Positions 8,238-16,725 of a stretch of 34,031 nucleotides of DNA are shown here, piece after piece (the first letter of the stretch is position 1; each line of letters starts with the position of its first letter). Position numbers and translations under genes: made by a program. The notes under the pieces were generated by a model that saw only the letters and a list, made by a program, of their open reading frames with translations, ran no database searches and was not told the DNA's origin. The stretch is from assembly GCA_900541935.1 (NCBI GenBank), contig UQLZ01000022.1, positions 1 to 34,031 of the forward strand, read 5' to 3'. Source of the DNA: an uncultured Prevotellaceae bacterium (GTDB lineage: Bacteria > Bacteroidota > Bacteroidia > Bacteroidales > Muribaculaceae).

Positions 8238-9212
8238 TTAATGTCTTTCCAGCCATTCAAATACTTTGGCATATACTTTATCACGGACGTCAGAGCGGGA
8301 TAGAATAAGGTCGTGCAATCCGTCTGTAAATACGGCTTCTTCAACGTCTTTACCGAGACGCTTTCCATATTTGGAAATATCCTCAACATCAAGAACGCTG
8401 TCACCGCAATTAAATTCTGGAGTCCACTCTTCGCCATAAACGCTTTTGTCGGAACGCATCAGCAATATCGGCATTGCAATGTTGACATCTTTCTTACGCA
8501 ATCTCTTTTGGGCTTTATGAATTGCACCAATCCAACCGGAAGTGACGGGTTGTGATACCTCAAACTTCATAGAAGGATCATAACTCCACTCTCCATGATG
8601 ACCTTTCAGCAAACTATCCGCATACGCTCGGCTACTACCCTGGCTGATGCTGATTTTCTTAAACGGCAATATCGACACAAAAGGCACAAGGAACTTCTCC
8701 TGGAACTTGCTCAAATTCATATCCATAAACGGACTATTCAAGATAAGTCCGCGTATATTTCCGTAATCCTTTTGCTCTGCAAGGTAATAAGAAAGAACCA
8801 AACCACCTGTTGAATGCCCCATAAGGTAAATATCCTTACAGCCGTTAGACTCCATAATGGCAAGCGACTTATTTATTTCTTCAAAATAATCCTTCATATT
8901 TCGCATATCGTAAGGCTTTTTGCCTTCACGGATAGACCTGCCGCAACTACGCAAATCAAGTGCGTAAAAAGAATATCCGTGCGACTCTATGCTGTCGCCC
9001 AACTGCGACTGAAAGAAATAATCATTATAGCCATGCACATACAGAACAGCCTTTTCACTCTGCAAACCATCTTGCTTTCTTACAAGCGTTGCCTCAACTC
9101 CTCTATCAAGCACCAATATTTGGTTTTCATACCCGTCAAGAATATCTGACTTCCATTCTGCCGAAACAGAAAAAACGCACAGCAACAAAAATGCCACTAA
9201 ATAACTTCTCAT
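8238..9212 (-). CDS. Secreted alpha/beta hydrolase (serine aminopeptidase/lysophospholipase-like)
   Basis: A 324-residue protein with an N-terminal signal peptide (MRSYLVAFLLLCVFSVSA), so it is exported to the periplasm or beyond. The mature part is an alpha/beta hydrolase of the Hydrolase_4/S33 type: an oxyanion-side HGYND at about 60-64, the nucleophile elbow GHSTGG with Ser134, a likely acid at Asp255 (RSDKS; Asp275 is the alternative), and His300 in GLHD. Relatives include monoacylglycerol lipases and lysophospholipases, but the substrate cannot be read from sequence. It is a single gene, convergent with the TonB receptor, with a -7 promoter box at 9244-9251. Confidence 0.88.
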   Translation of the reverse strand: MRSYLVAFLLLCVFSVSAEWKSDILDGYENQILVLDRGVEATLVRKQDGLQSEKAVLYVHGYNDYFFQSQLGDSIESHGYSFYALDLRSCGRSIREGKKPYDMRNMKDYFEEINKSLAIMESNGCKDIYLMGHSTGGLVLSYYLAEQKDYGNIRGLILNSPFMDMNLSKFQEKFLVPFVSILPFKKISISQGSSRAYADSLLKGHHGEWSYDPSMKFEVSQPVTSGWIGAIHKAQKRLRKKDVNIAMPILLMRSDKSVYGEEWTPEFNCGDSVLDVEDISKYGKRLGKDVEEAVFTDGLHDLILSRSDVRDKVYAKVFEWLERH

Positions 9213-9243
9213 CCTTTTTCGCTATTTATTTCAACAATGACTG

Positions 9244-9251
9244 CAAAATTA
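9244..9251 (-). promoter_or_regulatory. -7 promoter element for the hydrolase gene
   Basis: The minus strand reads TAATTTTG, an exact TAnnTTTG match 31 bp before the hydrolase ATG. No convincing -33 element was found. Confidence 0.45.
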
Positions 9252-9283
9252 TAAAATATCAAACAAAATACGCATTTTATCGC

Positions 9284-9291
9284 TAACTTTG
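9284..9291 (+). promoter_or_regulatory. -7 promoter element for the chromate transporter-folC-mscS unit
   Basis: TAACTTTG matches TAnnTTTG and lies 16 bp before the ATG at 9308, which predicts a very short leader. It is close to, and divergent from, the hydrolase promoter. Confidence 0.5.
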
Positions 9292-9307
9292 CAGAAATAT
9301 CTAAGAG

Positions 9308-9874
9308 ATGAACAATATAAACTTAAAATTGTTTTTGACATTCTTTAAAATCGGGGCATTTACATTCGGTGGCGGATGGGCAATGATAGCCTTGATTGAA
9401 AAAGACATTGTTGACAAGCACAAATGGCTTAACAAAGAGGAATTTATTGACATGCTTGCCGTTGCCCAGTCCCTTCCCGGGATTATGGCAGTAAACGTAG
9501 CCATCAGCGTTGGTTATAAACTGACCAAACTTAAAGGCAGTATATTTGCTACTTTAGGAACAATTTTGCCATCTTTTATGATAATTCTTTTCATAGCAAT
9601 GTTTCTAACCCCAGAAACTATAAAAGGAAGCGAAACTTTAACGAGCATATTTATGGGCATTCGCCCTGCCGTAGTTGCCCTTATCCTCGCACCGGTTTTC
9701 ACAACAGCAAAATCAGCGAAGATAAACAGAAAGAATTTCTATATTCCTCTGTCTATAGCATTTCTGATATGGGCAGACTTGCCAATTGTTTCCAGCCCCA
9801 TTTTCTTCATCATTATCGGCGGAATATTTGGATACTTTCTCTACGGAAGGAATTTAAAACAAATTAAAAATTAA
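9308..9874 (+). CDS. Chromate transporter (CHR) half protein, first subunit
   Basis: A 188-residue membrane protein of the CHR family, which comprises single-domain proteins encoded in pairs and fused two-domain ChrA proteins. The family start is clear: FKIGAFTFGGGWAMIALIEKDIV, then the QSLPGIMAVNVA segment that matches the Q-x-x-PGP region of the family. About five to six hydrophobic spans follow. The next gene encodes the second half 5 bp downstream, so the functional transporter is probably a heterodimer. CHR proteins export chromate in some bacteria, but the natural substrate in gut Bacteroidota is uncertain. Confidence 0.92.
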   Translation: MNNINLKLFLTFFKIGAFTFGGGWAMIALIEKDIVDKHKWLNKEEFIDMLAVAQSLPGIMAVNVAISVGYKLTKLKGSIFATLGTILPSFMIILFIAMFLTPETIKGSETLTSIFMGIRPAVVALILAPVFTTAKSAKINRKNFYIPLSIAFLIWADLPIVSSPIFFIIIGGIFGYFLYGRNLKQIKN

Positions 9875-9879
9875 GCATT

Positions 9880-10410
9880 ATGAATGTCTATCTACAACTT
9901 ATCTGGGCTTATTTTAAAATCAGCATCTTCGGCTTTGGCGGCGGATACGCTATGCTTTCGCTAATCAGACATGAAATAATGGACCATGGCTGGCTGACGG
10001 AAAGCATGTTTACAGATATTGTTGCCATCTCACAAATGACTCCAGGACCTATAGGTATCAATACCGCAACCTACATCGGATATACCGCAACTGGCGGAAC
10101 TATTTTAGGTTCTGCTATTGCAACTCTCGCAGTTGTTCTGCCTTCGTTTATTCTTGTACTTTATACAAGCAAATTTATCCAAAAGCATCACGAAAGTGCA
10201 GCAATAAAAGGCATATTTGCAGGATTAAGACCTGTAGTTGTAGGACTTATCGGCTCTGCCGCTTTGCTGCTTATGAACCGAGAAAACTTCAAAGAATTGT
10301 TTTCAAGTATTGCAATTTGCGTCGTTGCCTTCATATTGGCATATTTTGTCAAATTGCACCCTATAATAATCGTTATCCTTGCTGGTATTGCAGGATATAT
10401 AATTTATTGA
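9880..10410 (+). CDS. Chromate transporter (CHR) half protein, second subunit
   Basis: A 176-residue CHR-family membrane protein, homologous to its upstream neighbour: FKISIFGFGGGYAMLSLIRHEIM corresponds to the first-subunit start, and QMTPGPIGINTATYIGY is the canonical PGP motif that the first subunit carries as LPGIMAVNVA. The two halves probably insert in opposite or complementary orientation and work together. The folC start follows 4 bp after the stop codon, so the set is one transcription unit. Confidence 0.92.
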   Translation: MNVYLQLIWAYFKISIFGFGGGYAMLSLIRHEIMDHGWLTESMFTDIVAISQMTPGPIGINTATYIGYTATGGTILGSAIATLAVVLPSFILVLYTSKFIQKHHESAAIKGIFAGLRPVVVGLIGSAALLLMNRENFKELFSSIAICVVAFILAYFVKLHPIIIVILAGIAGYIIY

Positions 10411-10414
10411 TATT

Positions 10415-11725
10415 ATGAACTACTCGCAAACTATAGACTATCTATTTAACAAAACACTTGTTTTCCAACACGTTGGAGCGCAAGCATACAAACCAGGACT
10501 TGAAACGACCCTGGAATTAGCGGAACTCTTCAGAAACCCGCATAACGCATTTAAGGCTATTCACGTTGCCGGAACTAACGGCAAAGGATCAACCTCTCAC
10601 CTACTCGCAGCCGCTTTGCAAAACAGTGGTTTTAAAGTGGGACTATACACATCTCCGCACTTGTTGGATTTCCGCGAAAGAATCAGGGTAAACGGAGAAA
10701 AAATCAGCGAAGAAGCAGTTATTAAATTTGTTGAAGATTTCCTTGCATCGGGCTACAGCGGACGACAGCCTTCTTTCTTTGAATTGACTACCATAATGGC
10801 ATTCAAATATTTTAAAGAGCAAGAAGTTGACATTGCTGTTATAGAAACCGGCCTTGGTGGAAGACTCGACAGTACAAACATAATAAGTCCAATTTTGAGC
10901 ATTATAACAAATATTTCTTTTGACCATACTCAATTTCTCGGTGACACTCTTGCCAAAATTGCCCACGAAAAGGCTGGTATAATAAAACCAGGCATTCCTG
11001 TTGTTATTGGCGAAACTCACCCTGAAACAGAACAGGTTTTCTGCAACAAAAGCAAAGAGCAAAATTCAGAAATCATCTTCGCAGACCAGAATGCCGAAGT
11101 TATTGAGCACAAAAAAGTAAACGACATGCTCATCATGAAGACTAAATCCTTTGGCGAAATAACAGGAGAACTTTCTGGCGACTGTCAGGTTAAAAACGCA
11201 AACACAGTTTTAAATGCAATCAAAGCGCTTAACAGTGCCAGGTTAAATATAACAACCGACAATATCAAATCCGCATTTGCAAACGTTTGCAAGCAAACCG
11301 GACTACTGGGAAGATGGATGAAAGTGCAATCATCTCCGAGAACTTTTTGCGACACAGGACACAATACAGGCGGTTTCCAATACATAGCAAATCAACTAAA
11401 AAACGAGAAATACGAAACTTTAAGAATCGTTATCGGTTTTGTCAGCGACAAGGATTTCACCCATATTCTTGAAAAACTACCACAAAATGCTATCTACTAT
11501 TTCACAGAGGCTTCTGTAAAAAGGGCCCTGCCCAAAGAGGTACTCGTTGAATATGCTAACAAAGTTGGCTTAAAATTTAGTACCTTTGCATCTGTTAAAG
11601 ATGCTTTCGAAAAAGCAAACGCTGACAGCAAAGAAGATGATATGATATATGTTGGCGGCAGTACATTCATAGTTGCTGACCTGCTTGAATATCTAAAGAA
11701 CAAACAAGAAACAACTCTAAACTAA
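10415..11725 (+). CDS. folC: Folylpolyglutamate synthase/dihydrofolate synthase
   Basis: A Mur-ligase-family enzyme that adds glutamate to dihydropteroate and/or to tetrahydrofolate with ATP. The 436-residue product has the FolC P-loop HVAGTNGKGSTSH (Gly-rich loop at about 53-59), the SPHLLDFRERIRVNG segment, the ETGLGGRLDSTN motif and the FDHTQFLGDTLAKIAHEKAGIIKPG signature, followed by a C-terminal Mur-ligase-C domain with DTGHNTGGF. Length and motif order are normal. It is the third gene of the unit that starts with the chromate transporter pair; the functional link is not obvious. Confidence 0.96.
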   Translation: MNYSQTIDYLFNKTLVFQHVGAQAYKPGLETTLELAELFRNPHNAFKAIHVAGTNGKGSTSHLLAAALQNSGFKVGLYTSPHLLDFRERIRVNGEKISEEAVIKFVEDFLASGYSGRQPSFFELTTIMAFKYFKEQEVDIAVIETGLGGRLDSTNIISPILSIITNISFDHTQFLGDTLAKIAHEKAGIIKPGIPVVIGETHPETEQVFCNKSKEQNSEIIFADQNAEVIEHKKVNDMLIMKTKSFGEITGELSGDCQVKNANTVLNAIKALNSARLNITTDNIKSAFANVCKQTGLLGRWMKVQSSPRTFCDTGHNTGGFQYIANQLKNEKYETLRIVIGFVSDKDFTHILEKLPQNAIYYFTEASVKRALPKEVLVEYANKVGLKFSTFASVKDAFEKANADSKEDDMIYVGGSTFIVADLLEYLKNKQETTLN

Positions 11726-11743
11726 TTATCTAAAATATTAAAC

Positions 11744-12838
11744 ATGACTATATTAAGCCTATTACTAACAGCAGCACAAACAACAGAAAAAGTAGTTAAA
11801 GAAGCAGAAAAAGCCGGAGATTGGGCAAGCCAGTTTGCCGGAATGTCAACAGAGAAAATAATTGAGAAAATCATCACCAACGCAATTGATTTCGCAATAA
11901 AATTACTAATTGCCATTATCGTATTCTCCGTTGGAAAATTTATTATTAATAGAATCCACAAAAGCGTAAAGGCTTTAATGATTCGCAGAAAAGTAGAGCA
12001 ATCACTCGCTACGTTCATTCTAAGCGTTATGAAAGTCGCACTTCTTTTCATTCTTATAATAATAGTAATCTCAATAATTGGCATCGAAACAAGTTCTTTC
12101 ATCGCATTGTTTGCATCCGCTGGTGTTGCCATCGGTATGGCATTAAGCGGAACACTCCAAAATTTCGCAGGAGGTGTGCTTATACTACTACTTAAACCTT
12201 ATAAGGTAGGCGACTTTATAGAAACACAAGGCTTCACAGGAACAGTAAAGGAAATCCAAATTTTCAATACAATTCTAAATACTCCAGACAACAAGTCCAT
12301 TTTCATACCCAATGGCGGACTATCAACTGGCAGCATCAACAATTACAGCCACGAAGAATACCGTCGTGTTGACTGGACAATAGGCATATCTTACGGCGAT
12401 GACCTTGACAAGGCCAAGGATGCAATTTTGAAAATGATAAAAGAAGACAGCAGAATCGTAAAAGGAAGTATGCTTGACGACAAAAAGCAAAGAAAACTTG
12501 AAAAGGAAAAAAACGAAAAACCGGAAGCAGAACATGAAGTAGATCAAAAGAAAAAAAGAGGACTATTCCATTTTCTACATAGAAAGCACTTGGAATTTCA
12601 AGAAAAAAGAATTGCGTCTGTTCCACAAGTGCCGGAAGAAGACAGAGACTGCACCCCATTTGTTGCACTCGAATCACTATCTGCAAGCAGCGTTGACTTA
12701 AAGATACGAGTATGGACACCAACCCAATACTACTGGGGTGTTTTCTATGACTTGAATGAAAGAATCTATAAAGAATTGCCAAAGGCAGGCATTTCGTTCC
12801 CATTTCCACAAATGGACATACACGTTATTAAAAACTGA
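11744..12838 (+). CDS. MscS-family small mechanosensitive channel with a long charged insertion
   Basis: A 364-residue inner-membrane channel that would open under membrane tension to release solutes during osmotic downshock. After an amphipathic N-terminus, spans are at about 47-67 and 95-118, and the pore-lining third helix is ASAGVAIGMALSGTLQNFAGGVLIL (described here by its Gly/Ala pattern at 124-148). The beta domain follows (KPYKVGDFIETQGFTGTV, then the FIPNGGL motif), and the C-terminal alpha-beta domain ends in PFPQMDIHVI. Residues of about 241-302 are a Lys/Glu-rich stretch between the beta domain and the C-terminal domain, absent from the short E. coli MscS. The gene lies 18 bp after folC. 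Confidence 0.93.
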   Translation: MTILSLLLTAAQTTEKVVKEAEKAGDWASQFAGMSTEKIIEKIITNAIDFAIKLLIAIIVFSVGKFIINRIHKSVKALMIRRKVEQSLATFILSVMKVALLFILIIIVISIIGIETSSFIALFASAGVAIGMALSGTLQNFAGGVLILLLKPYKVGDFIETQGFTGTVKEIQIFNTILNTPDNKSIFIPNGGLSTGSINNYSHEEYRRVDWTIGISYGDDLDKAKDAILKMIKEDSRIVKGSMLDDKKQRKLEKEKNEKPEAEHEVDQKKKRGLFHFLHRKHLEFQEKRIASVPQVPEEDRDCTPFVALESLSASSVDLKIRVWTPTQYYWGVFYDLNERIYKELPKAGISFPFPQMDIHVIKN

Positions 12839-12858
12839 AAATAATCACGAGCACTTAG

Positions 12859-12878
12859 ATTTTAATATTATTTAAAAT
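12859..12878. other. AT-only inverted repeat after mscS
   Basis: ATTTTAA (12859-12865) and TTAAAAT (12872-12878) are perfect arms with a 6-nt loop, 21 bp past the MscS stop codon. It contains no G or C, so it would be a poor terminator; no better one was seen for the operon. Confidence 0.25.
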
Positions 12879-12919
12879 AAAAATTCAAAGAGAAAGAGTA
12901 ATTTCAGAAAAACTATCAT

Positions 12920-12927
12920 TAAATTTG
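12920..12927 (+). promoter_or_regulatory. -7 promoter element for recJ-recQ
   Basis: TAAATTTG fits TAnnTTTG. It lies 157 bp before the recJ ATG, predicting a leader of about 150 nt. A -33 element is not obvious. Confidence 0.45.
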
Positions 12928-12996
12928 CGAATAGGATATATTAGGTAAATTTTACCCAATAAGGAAGTATTTTTACCTAATAGTCATATCCGCAAA
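12924..12996. promoter_or_regulatory. Large imperfect inverted repeat at the recJ promoter/leader
   Basis: The left arm (12924-12949) runs TTTGCG, ATA, ATTAGGTAAA. The right arm (12972-12996) is its near complement, TTTACCTAAT, then CATATCCGCAAA. A third related copy, TTTACCCAAT (12951-12960), sits in the loop and can compete for the left arm. The repeat begins inside the -7 box, so it may be an operator, or it may fold in the leader RNA with two alternative pairings. Confidence 0.5.
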
Positions 12997-13036
12997 GTCA
13001 ACATAGCCACCACAAACTTAAAAGGTAGCCAGTTGC

Positions 13037-13053
13037 ATCCGTAATATACGGAT
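13037..13053. other. Perfect 7-bp hairpin in the recJ leader
   Basis: ATCCGTA (13037-13043), loop ATA, TACGGAT (13047-13053), 30 bp before the recJ ATG. There is no T run after it, so it is not a terminator; it could be a leader hairpin or a protein site. Confidence 0.4.
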
Positions 13054-13083
13054 TACAAAATAGATAAATAAAAAACAATATAA

Positions 13084-14817
13084 ATGATAAGTAAATGGAA
13101 TTACTTACCCCTTACAACCGAAGAACAAGAATTAGAGATTGCGTTGGCAAAGAAATTTGCCAACAGTCCTGCCATAGCGGAACTTCTGGTCCAGCGCGGC
13201 ATAACGACTGTTGACGAAGCAGAAAAATTTTTCAACCCTTCTCTATCCGACCTGCACGACCCGTTCCTCATGCAGGATATGGACAAGGCTGTAGAAAGGC
13301 TCAATAGAGCCATGGGGTCTAAGGAGAAGATTTTGGTATATGGAGACTACGATGTTGATGGCACAACAGCGGTTGCTCTCGTATATAAATATCTTAGAAA
13401 CTACTATTCTCATGTGGAATACTATATTCCAACGAGAGATGAGGAAGGTTACGGCATATCTATCATGAGCATAGACCAAGCCGTAAAGGACGGAGTTAAA
13501 CTTATTATAGTTCTTGACTGTGGAATCAAGGCTATTGAAGAAATCGCCTATGCAAAAGAGCATGGCATAGACTTCATAATCTGTGACCACCACGTTCCAG
13601 ATGATGTTTTGCCTGCTGCAAGCGCCATTTTGAACCCAAAGTTAGAGAATAACACCTACCCATACCCGCATTTGTCTGGTTGTGGCGTTGGATTCAAATT
13701 TATGCAGGCTTTTGCTAAAAGCAACGGATTACAATGCCGTAATGAACTTTATAATCTGCTTGACCTCGTTGCCGTCAGCATTGCTGCCGACATTGTGCCA
13801 ATGACAGGGGAAAACAGAATCATGACATACCACGGGCTAAAAAGGCTCAATTCAAACCCAAATATAGGATTGAAGGGTATAATAAAAGTTTGCGGTCTTA
13901 CAAACAGAGAGATAACAATAAGTGACGTTATCTTCAAGATTGGTCCAAGAATCAATGCTTCCGGTAGAATGCAATCCGGCATGGAAGCAGTGGAACTTTT
14001 AACGGCTAAAGATTTCTCCGAGGCATACGCAATGAGTAAAAACATTGACCAGTATAACCGCGACAGAAAGGAACTCGATAAGAGAATTACCGACGAAGCA
14101 AACCGCATTCTTGAAGAAAGAGGAGACGCTGATTCTGACAACAAAACAATAGTTATCTATAATAAAAACTGGCACAAAGGCATCATTGGCATTGTTGCGT
14201 CACGACTTACAGAACTATACTACAAACCCGCTGTAGTACTGACTTTGTCAAACGGTCTGGCAACAGGCTCTTCAAGGTCTGTTCAAGGTTATGACATATA
14301 CAAAGCAATTGAAGCGAACCGTGATATTCTTGAGAATTTCGGAGGCCACACTTATGCCGTTGGCCTATCCTTGAAAGAGGAAAACATTCCAGAATTTGCA
14401 AAAAGGTTTGAGAAATACGTTGCCGAAACAATAAACCCGAACCAGTTGACACCTCAAATTGACATTGATACATATCTTAAATTTGAGGAAATAACACCGG
14501 AATTTCTAAACTGCCTGCGTCAGTTTAATCCTTTCGGTCCTGGAAACCAGAAACCAACATTCTGTACAAAGAATGTTATGGATTATGGAACGAGTAAACT
14601 TGTTGGCAAAAATCTTGAACATATCAAGTTGGAACTGGTTGACAATAACTGTGGTAAAGTAATTAACGGCATTGCTTTCAATATGTCCAAACACTTTGAA
14701 TATATCAAATCTGGAAAGCAATTCGATATATGCTTTAAAATAGAGGAAAACAAGCACCCTAACCACTCAAATCAGTACCAACTCTTTGTAAAAGAGATTA
14801 GGACATCAAGTAAATAG
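13084..14817 (+). CDS. recJ: Single-stranded-DNA-specific 5'-3' exonuclease RecJ
   Basis: RecJ degrades single-stranded DNA 5' to 3' in recombination, mismatch and base-excision repair. The 577-residue protein shows the DHH-superfamily motifs in order: YGDYDVDG (Asp88, Asp90, Asp92), LDCG (Asp145), CDHH (Asp168, His169, His170), and the DHHA1 motif region with ASGRMQSG and HKGIIGIVASRL. The SSRS segment and the OB-fold region with FNPFGPGNQKP complete it. All catalytic residues seem present. recQ begins 9 bp after the stop, and the pair is likely co-expressed, as fits the joint action of RecQ unwinding and RecJ resection in the RecF pathway. Confidence 0.96.
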   Translation: MISKWNYLPLTTEEQELEIALAKKFANSPAIAELLVQRGITTVDEAEKFFNPSLSDLHDPFLMQDMDKAVERLNRAMGSKEKILVYGDYDVDGTTAVALVYKYLRNYYSHVEYYIPTRDEEGYGISIMSIDQAVKDGVKLIIVLDCGIKAIEEIAYAKEHGIDFIICDHHVPDDVLPAASAILNPKLENNTYPYPHLSGCGVGFKFMQAFAKSNGLQCRNELYNLLDLVAVSIAADIVPMTGENRIMTYHGLKRLNSNPNIGLKGIIKVCGLTNREITISDVIFKIGPRINASGRMQSGMEAVELLTAKDFSEAYAMSKNIDQYNRDRKELDKRITDEANRILEERGDADSDNKTIVIYNKNWHKGIIGIVASRLTELYYKPAVVLTLSNGLATGSSRSVQGYDIYKAIEANRDILENFGGHTYAVGLSLKEENIPEFAKRFEKYVAETINPNQLTPQIDIDTYLKFEEITPEFLNCLRQFNPFGPGNQKPTFCTKNVMDYGTSKLVGKNLEHIKLELVDNNCGKVINGIAFNMSKHFEYIKSGKQFDICFKIEENKHPNHSNQYQLFVKEIRTSSK

Positions 14818-14826
14818 GTGCGGAAA

Positions 14827-16722
14827 ATGCAGACTGAGATTTATAATGTTCTTCAAGAGTACTGGGGATATAATAGTTTCCGGGAAAAGCAGGAAGAAAT
14901 AATAAATTCAATCTTAGAAGGAAAAGACACTTTGGGTTTGCTCCCAACTGGAGGGGGCAAATCCATTACTTTTCAAGTACCTGGAATGATACTTGATGGA
15001 ATAACAATTGTTATCACTCCTCTAATATCCTTAATGAAGGATCAGGTTGACAACCTCCTCAAACGCGACATAAAAGCGCTTTATCTGCATTCAGGAATGC
15101 GAAAAAGGCAAATCGACAACGCCATTGATAAATGCCTATACGGAAATTACAAATTCCTCTACATTTCACCAGAAAGACTTGCTTCAGATAGTTTTATTAA
15201 CTATCTGAGAATGATGGAAGTGTCCCTCATCGTTGTTGACGAGGCTCACTGCATATCCCAATGGGGCTACGATTTCCGTCCATCATATCTAAACATTGCC
15301 AAAATAAGGGATTTGTTTCCAAAAGTTCCCGTTCTCGCACTTACCGCCTCCGCAACTGCAGAGGTGATAGAAGATATTACATCCACACTAAAATTCCGTA
15401 ACGGAAATATCTTCAAAAAGAGTTTCCACCGTGACAATATCTACTATCTTGTCAGATATACAGAGGACAAGATGGAAAAACTGAAAAATATCCTTAGAAA
15501 AACTAATGGAAGTGCCATTGTCTATGTAAGGAGTCGCCGCAAATCTAAAATGATTTCCGATGAATTGCAGTCCGCAGGATTTTCCGCAGACTATTACCAC
15601 GCTGGACTCATTACTGAAGAAAAACAGGACAAACAAGAGAAATGGCAGTCTAATCAAATTCAGACCATCGTTGCAACAAATGCATTTGGCATGGGCATTG
15701 ACAAGCCTGACGTTAGGACTGTTGTCCATATTGATGTACCAAACTCTATTGAGGAATACTATCAGGAAGCAGGCCGTGCCGGTCGCGACTTGAAAAAGTC
15801 GTTTGCGGTAATGCTTGCCGCACCTATCGACAAGGCGACACTAAAGAGAAGAATAACAGAAACTTTCCCTCCAAAGGAAACAATAACAAAAGTATATGAG
15901 CGCGTTTGCAACTTCCTCGAAATAGGTATTGGTGAAGGGTTTGAGCAACTTTATGAGTTTAACCTCGATCTTTTCTGCTCTACTTTCAAATACAAAAGAC
16001 AAATCGTTGAAAATTCACTGAAGATTCTAACGCAATCAAAGTATTTTGAATATATCGAAGAGGTTGAAACGCAATCAAGGATAATGATTCTCGTTAATAA
16101 AAGCGACCTCTACAACATCAGTGGCTCAAACCCCACATTCGACAGAATTCTCGAACTCCTACTACGGAACTATACGGGTCTTTACGCCGACTATGTTTTC
16201 ATTGATGAGCATTCTCTTTCGTACAAATACGATATACCATTCCAAGACATTATAAACGCGTTGATATTCTTCAACCGCCAACACGTTCTGCACTATATTC
16301 CCCGCCGCAGAACGCCATATATCTTCATGACGTCTTCAAGGGTGGACACAAAGTACATTAAATACCCAAAATACGCATACGAAGACAGCAAGGCAAGGTT
16401 AGAAAAGCGCATTAATTCAATGATTCGATACACTTTCAACTCTGAAGAATGCCGCGAGAAAATCATACTCGAATACTTCGGAGAAAAAGCAACCGACTGC
16501 AAGCATTGCGACATCTGCATTGAACGAAAGAAACCTGCAAAAAAGCGTCCGCAAGAAATTCAGGAAGGCATTTTATATATGCTTTCCCTAAAGCCTCGCA
16601 CACTAAAGGAATTTACAGACACACTTAATTTCAAAGAAAGCGAAACAATTAATATGCTTCGCTTCCTTACCGACGAGGGGTTTATCATTCTCCGCGACGG
16701 AATATATTATCCGAAAAAATAG
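14827..16722 (+). CDS. recQ: ATP-dependent DNA helicase RecQ, short form
   Basis: A 3'-5' superfamily 2 helicase for repair and replication-fork processing. I use the ATG at 14827 (631 residues); a GTG at 14818 would add three. Motif I LLPTGGGKS, motif II VVDEAHCISQWGYDFRPSY (DEAH at about 138-141) and the motif VI QEAGRAGRD are intact. The zinc-binding RQC part is visible as a Cys in SEECREK followed by CKHCDIC. After it, the C-terminal 60 residues look like a winged helix (LKPRTLKEFTDTL, then EGFIILRDGIYYP) rather than an HRDC domain. This matches the shorter RecQ type of Bacteroidota. The gene ends 3 bp from the convergent lipoprotein gene with no visible terminator. Confidence 0.95.
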   Translation: MQTEIYNVLQEYWGYNSFREKQEEIINSILEGKDTLGLLPTGGGKSITFQVPGMILDGITIVITPLISLMKDQVDNLLKRDIKALYLHSGMRKRQIDNAIDKCLYGNYKFLYISPERLASDSFINYLRMMEVSLIVVDEAHCISQWGYDFRPSYLNIAKIRDLFPKVPVLALTASATAEVIEDITSTLKFRNGNIFKKSFHRDNIYYLVRYTEDKMEKLKNILRKTNGSAIVYVRSRRKSKMISDELQSAGFSADYYHAGLITEEKQDKQEKWQSNQIQTIVATNAFGMGIDKPDVRTVVHIDVPNSIEEYYQEAGRAGRDLKKSFAVMLAAPIDKATLKRRITETFPPKETITKVYERVCNFLEIGIGEGFEQLYEFNLDLFCSTFKYKRQIVENSLKILTQSKYFEYIEEVETQSRIMILVNKSDLYNISGSNPTFDRILELLLRNYTGLYADYVFIDEHSLSYKYDIPFQDIINALIFFNRQHVLHYIPRRRTPYIFMTSSRVDTKYIKYPKYAYEDSKARLEKRINSMIRYTFNSEECREKIILEYFGEKATDCKHCDICIERKKPAKKRPQEIQEGILYMLSLKPRTLKEFTDTLNFKESETINMLRFLTDEGFIILRDGIYYPKK

Positions 16723-16725
16723 CGA

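Noticed and set aside
8071..8256. Open frame of 61 codons on the minus strand across the TonB-hydrolase spacer
   Set aside because: It overlaps the C-terminus of the hydrolase gene in another frame and reads through the repeat pair and hairpin; composition is that of translated non-coding DNA.
14818..14826. GTG start for recQ three codons upstream
   Set aside because: It directly abuts the recJ stop and gives only three extra residues; the ATG at 14827 is the simpler start.
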